A DNA stretch of 36,564 nucleotides, from NCBI GenBank assembly GCA_022181065.1, contig BQMY01000133.1, forward strand, positions 1 through 36,564, written 5' to 3'. Origin of the DNA: Melioribacteraceae bacterium (GTDB lineage: Bacteria > Bacteroidota > Ignavibacteria > Ignavibacteriales > Melioribacteraceae). The stretch's first letter is position 1, and each line of letters opens with the position of its first letter. Both the position numbers and the translations under genes were made by a program. The notes beneath the pieces are model-generated. The model was given only the letters and a program-made list of their open reading frames with translations, was not told where the DNA came from and made no database searches. Below, piece by piece: positions 35,662-36,564 of this stretch.

Positions 35662-36564
35662 TCAATCTTCAGGATGATAGACAATATTACTGCCAATCCA
35701 GTTATGACCCTTGTTAAAATCAACTCCCATCATCTTGCCCTTACTGGTACGAAGCAGATTATTTACAAGTACCGGCTGGTCTTTCCACAACATCATCATT
35801 CTTATTTCTGCTTTGGAATAACCATCCGGAGTTTTCAGGATAGGTTTATATTCTACCTTTCTCTGGATAATATAATTTTGTGGTTCTGAAATGGACTCTA
35901 AATCTTTCTCAGAGATATCAATTTTTACACCACTGCCGGCAAATGAGTACAATGGTTTTAGTACATATTGCGATAGATCCGCTGATTTATAATCAAAATC
36001 TGATAAAAATTGGCATTCCGGACTGTACTGTGAGTTAAAAAACGGAAGCGTATGTTTACTGATTCTGAAAAACCAGTTCGGATGACCCAGCCATTTAACA
36101 TCGTATTCTCTGTGAAAATCAAACTGTGGTTTTTCTGATAAGTTATCAAGCTCATCAAAAATCACACGGTTATATATCCGTTTAATTTCTGTTTCTATAC
36201 CGTTATTATTGTAGTAAAGTTTATCTCCTCTCGATTTCAAATCGAATAGATTGACTGTTTTCACACCGGTATACTTTTCGGTCACATAAAAATCAATTCG
36301 CGTCTTCTGCTTTTCGGGATTGATTTCAAGCAGTATACATTCTGCAGGATCTTCATTATCCGTAAGGATATTACCTAAAAGTTTGACGTAGCTTTCAAAA
36401 TCATGGCCATTGAAATAGGCAGTATAACCCCCGGGTATTTCAAAAAACTCTCGATTTTTTTGGTCAAGAAATGCCTGATAAGCATAAAGAGATGGGAAGC
36501 CCTGCAATTCAATCAGTTGTGGGGTTAATTCGCCATCTTTCTCAACAATTCCAAAATCCAACTG
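35662..36564 (-). CDS. ATP-grasp-like protein, 5' end outside the window
   Basis: Codons run open to the window edge, where the reading enters as Gln-Leu-Asp-Phe, so the true start lies beyond 36564 and at least 300 residues are present. The opening VEKDGELTPQLIELQGFPSLYAYQ pattern and the C-terminal YVLKPLYSFAGSGVKI (a lysine and glycine-rich loop), the hinge IIQRKVEY and the acidic/basic AEIRMMMLW resemble the ATP-binding half of ATP-grasp enzymes such as glutathionylspermidine- or peptide-ligase relatives. The product could be a carboxylate-amine ligase with an unknown substrate. Family assignment is by pattern only. An 81-bp gap separates it from the large outer-membrane gene. Confidence 0.6.
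   Translation of the reverse strand, partial: QLDFGIVEKDGELTPQLIELQGFPSLYAYQAFLDQKNREFFEIPGGYTAYFNGHDFESYVKLLGNILTDNEDPAECILLEINPEKQKTRIDFYVTEKYTGVKTVNLFDLKSRGDKLYYNNNGIETEIKRIYNRVIFDELDNLSEKPQFDFHREYDVKWLGHPNWFFRISKHTLPFFNSQYSPECQFLSDFDYKSADLSQYVLKPLYSFAGSGVKIDISEKDLESISEPQNYIIQRKVEYKPILKTPDGYSKAEIRMMMLWKDQPVLVNNLLRTSKGKMMGVDFNKGHNWIGSNIVYHPED

Overview
This is a 36.6 kb stretch of an AT-rich bacterial chromosome. It most likely comes from an Ignavibacteria-type member of the Bacteroidota/Chlorobiota group. The support is a type IX secretion (T9SS) type A sorting domain of the NYPNPFNP style on the first gene, a TonB-dependent receptor with a carboxypeptidase-regulatory-like N-terminus, a patatin-Omp85 fusion, and many outer-membrane proteins whose signal peptides end in FSQ or AQ. 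The lineage is inferred from style; there is no rRNA or tRNA gene to confirm it. I saw no mobile elements, CRISPR arrays or phage genes. The window is housekeeping and envelope chromosome with several compact operons, and TTG start codons are unusually common.

Layout. (1) Positions 1-589 are non-coding, holding the terminator of an upstream gene, a stem-loop and a CRP/FNR-like palindrome. Then come a secreted nine-heme cytochrome (590-2569) and an EamA exporter (2738-3610), both on +. (2) Positions 3611-12370 are on -. They hold a likely operon of low-molecular-weight phosphatase, fructosamine-kinase-like protein and patatin/Omp85 protein, then an acetolactate-synthase-type enzyme, then an envelope operon of papain-like peptidase, PPC-domain protein and OmpA-family protein. 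(3) Positions 12539-16131 are on +: an SLC45-like sugar transporter, smpB, tyrS and a pyruvoyl-dependent arginine decarboxylase. (4) Positions 16136-36564 are on -: a thiamine uptake operon behind a TPP riboswitch (TonB receptor, thiamine pyrophosphokinase, Na+/solute symporter); a LysM-rich lytic transglycosylase; an acyl-CoA carboxylase beta subunit; an MBL hydrolase with aroC; a run of Nudix, PfkB kinase, mtnA, recO and a DegQ-like protease; a 1153-residue outer-membrane protein; and a 5'-truncated ATP-grasp-like gene.

The most informative system is the thiamine locus. A clear TPP aptamer followed by an intrinsic terminator controls an outer-membrane receptor, the activating kinase and an SSS-family symporter, which makes the symporter the probable inner-membrane thiamine transporter. 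Other points for a second look are the nine-heme cytochrome with a T9SS sorting tail and a candidate redox-responsive class II promoter, the phosphatase/fructosamine-kinase pair (probable protein deglycation), the peptidase/PPC/OmpA module and the very large uncharacterised outer-membrane protein.
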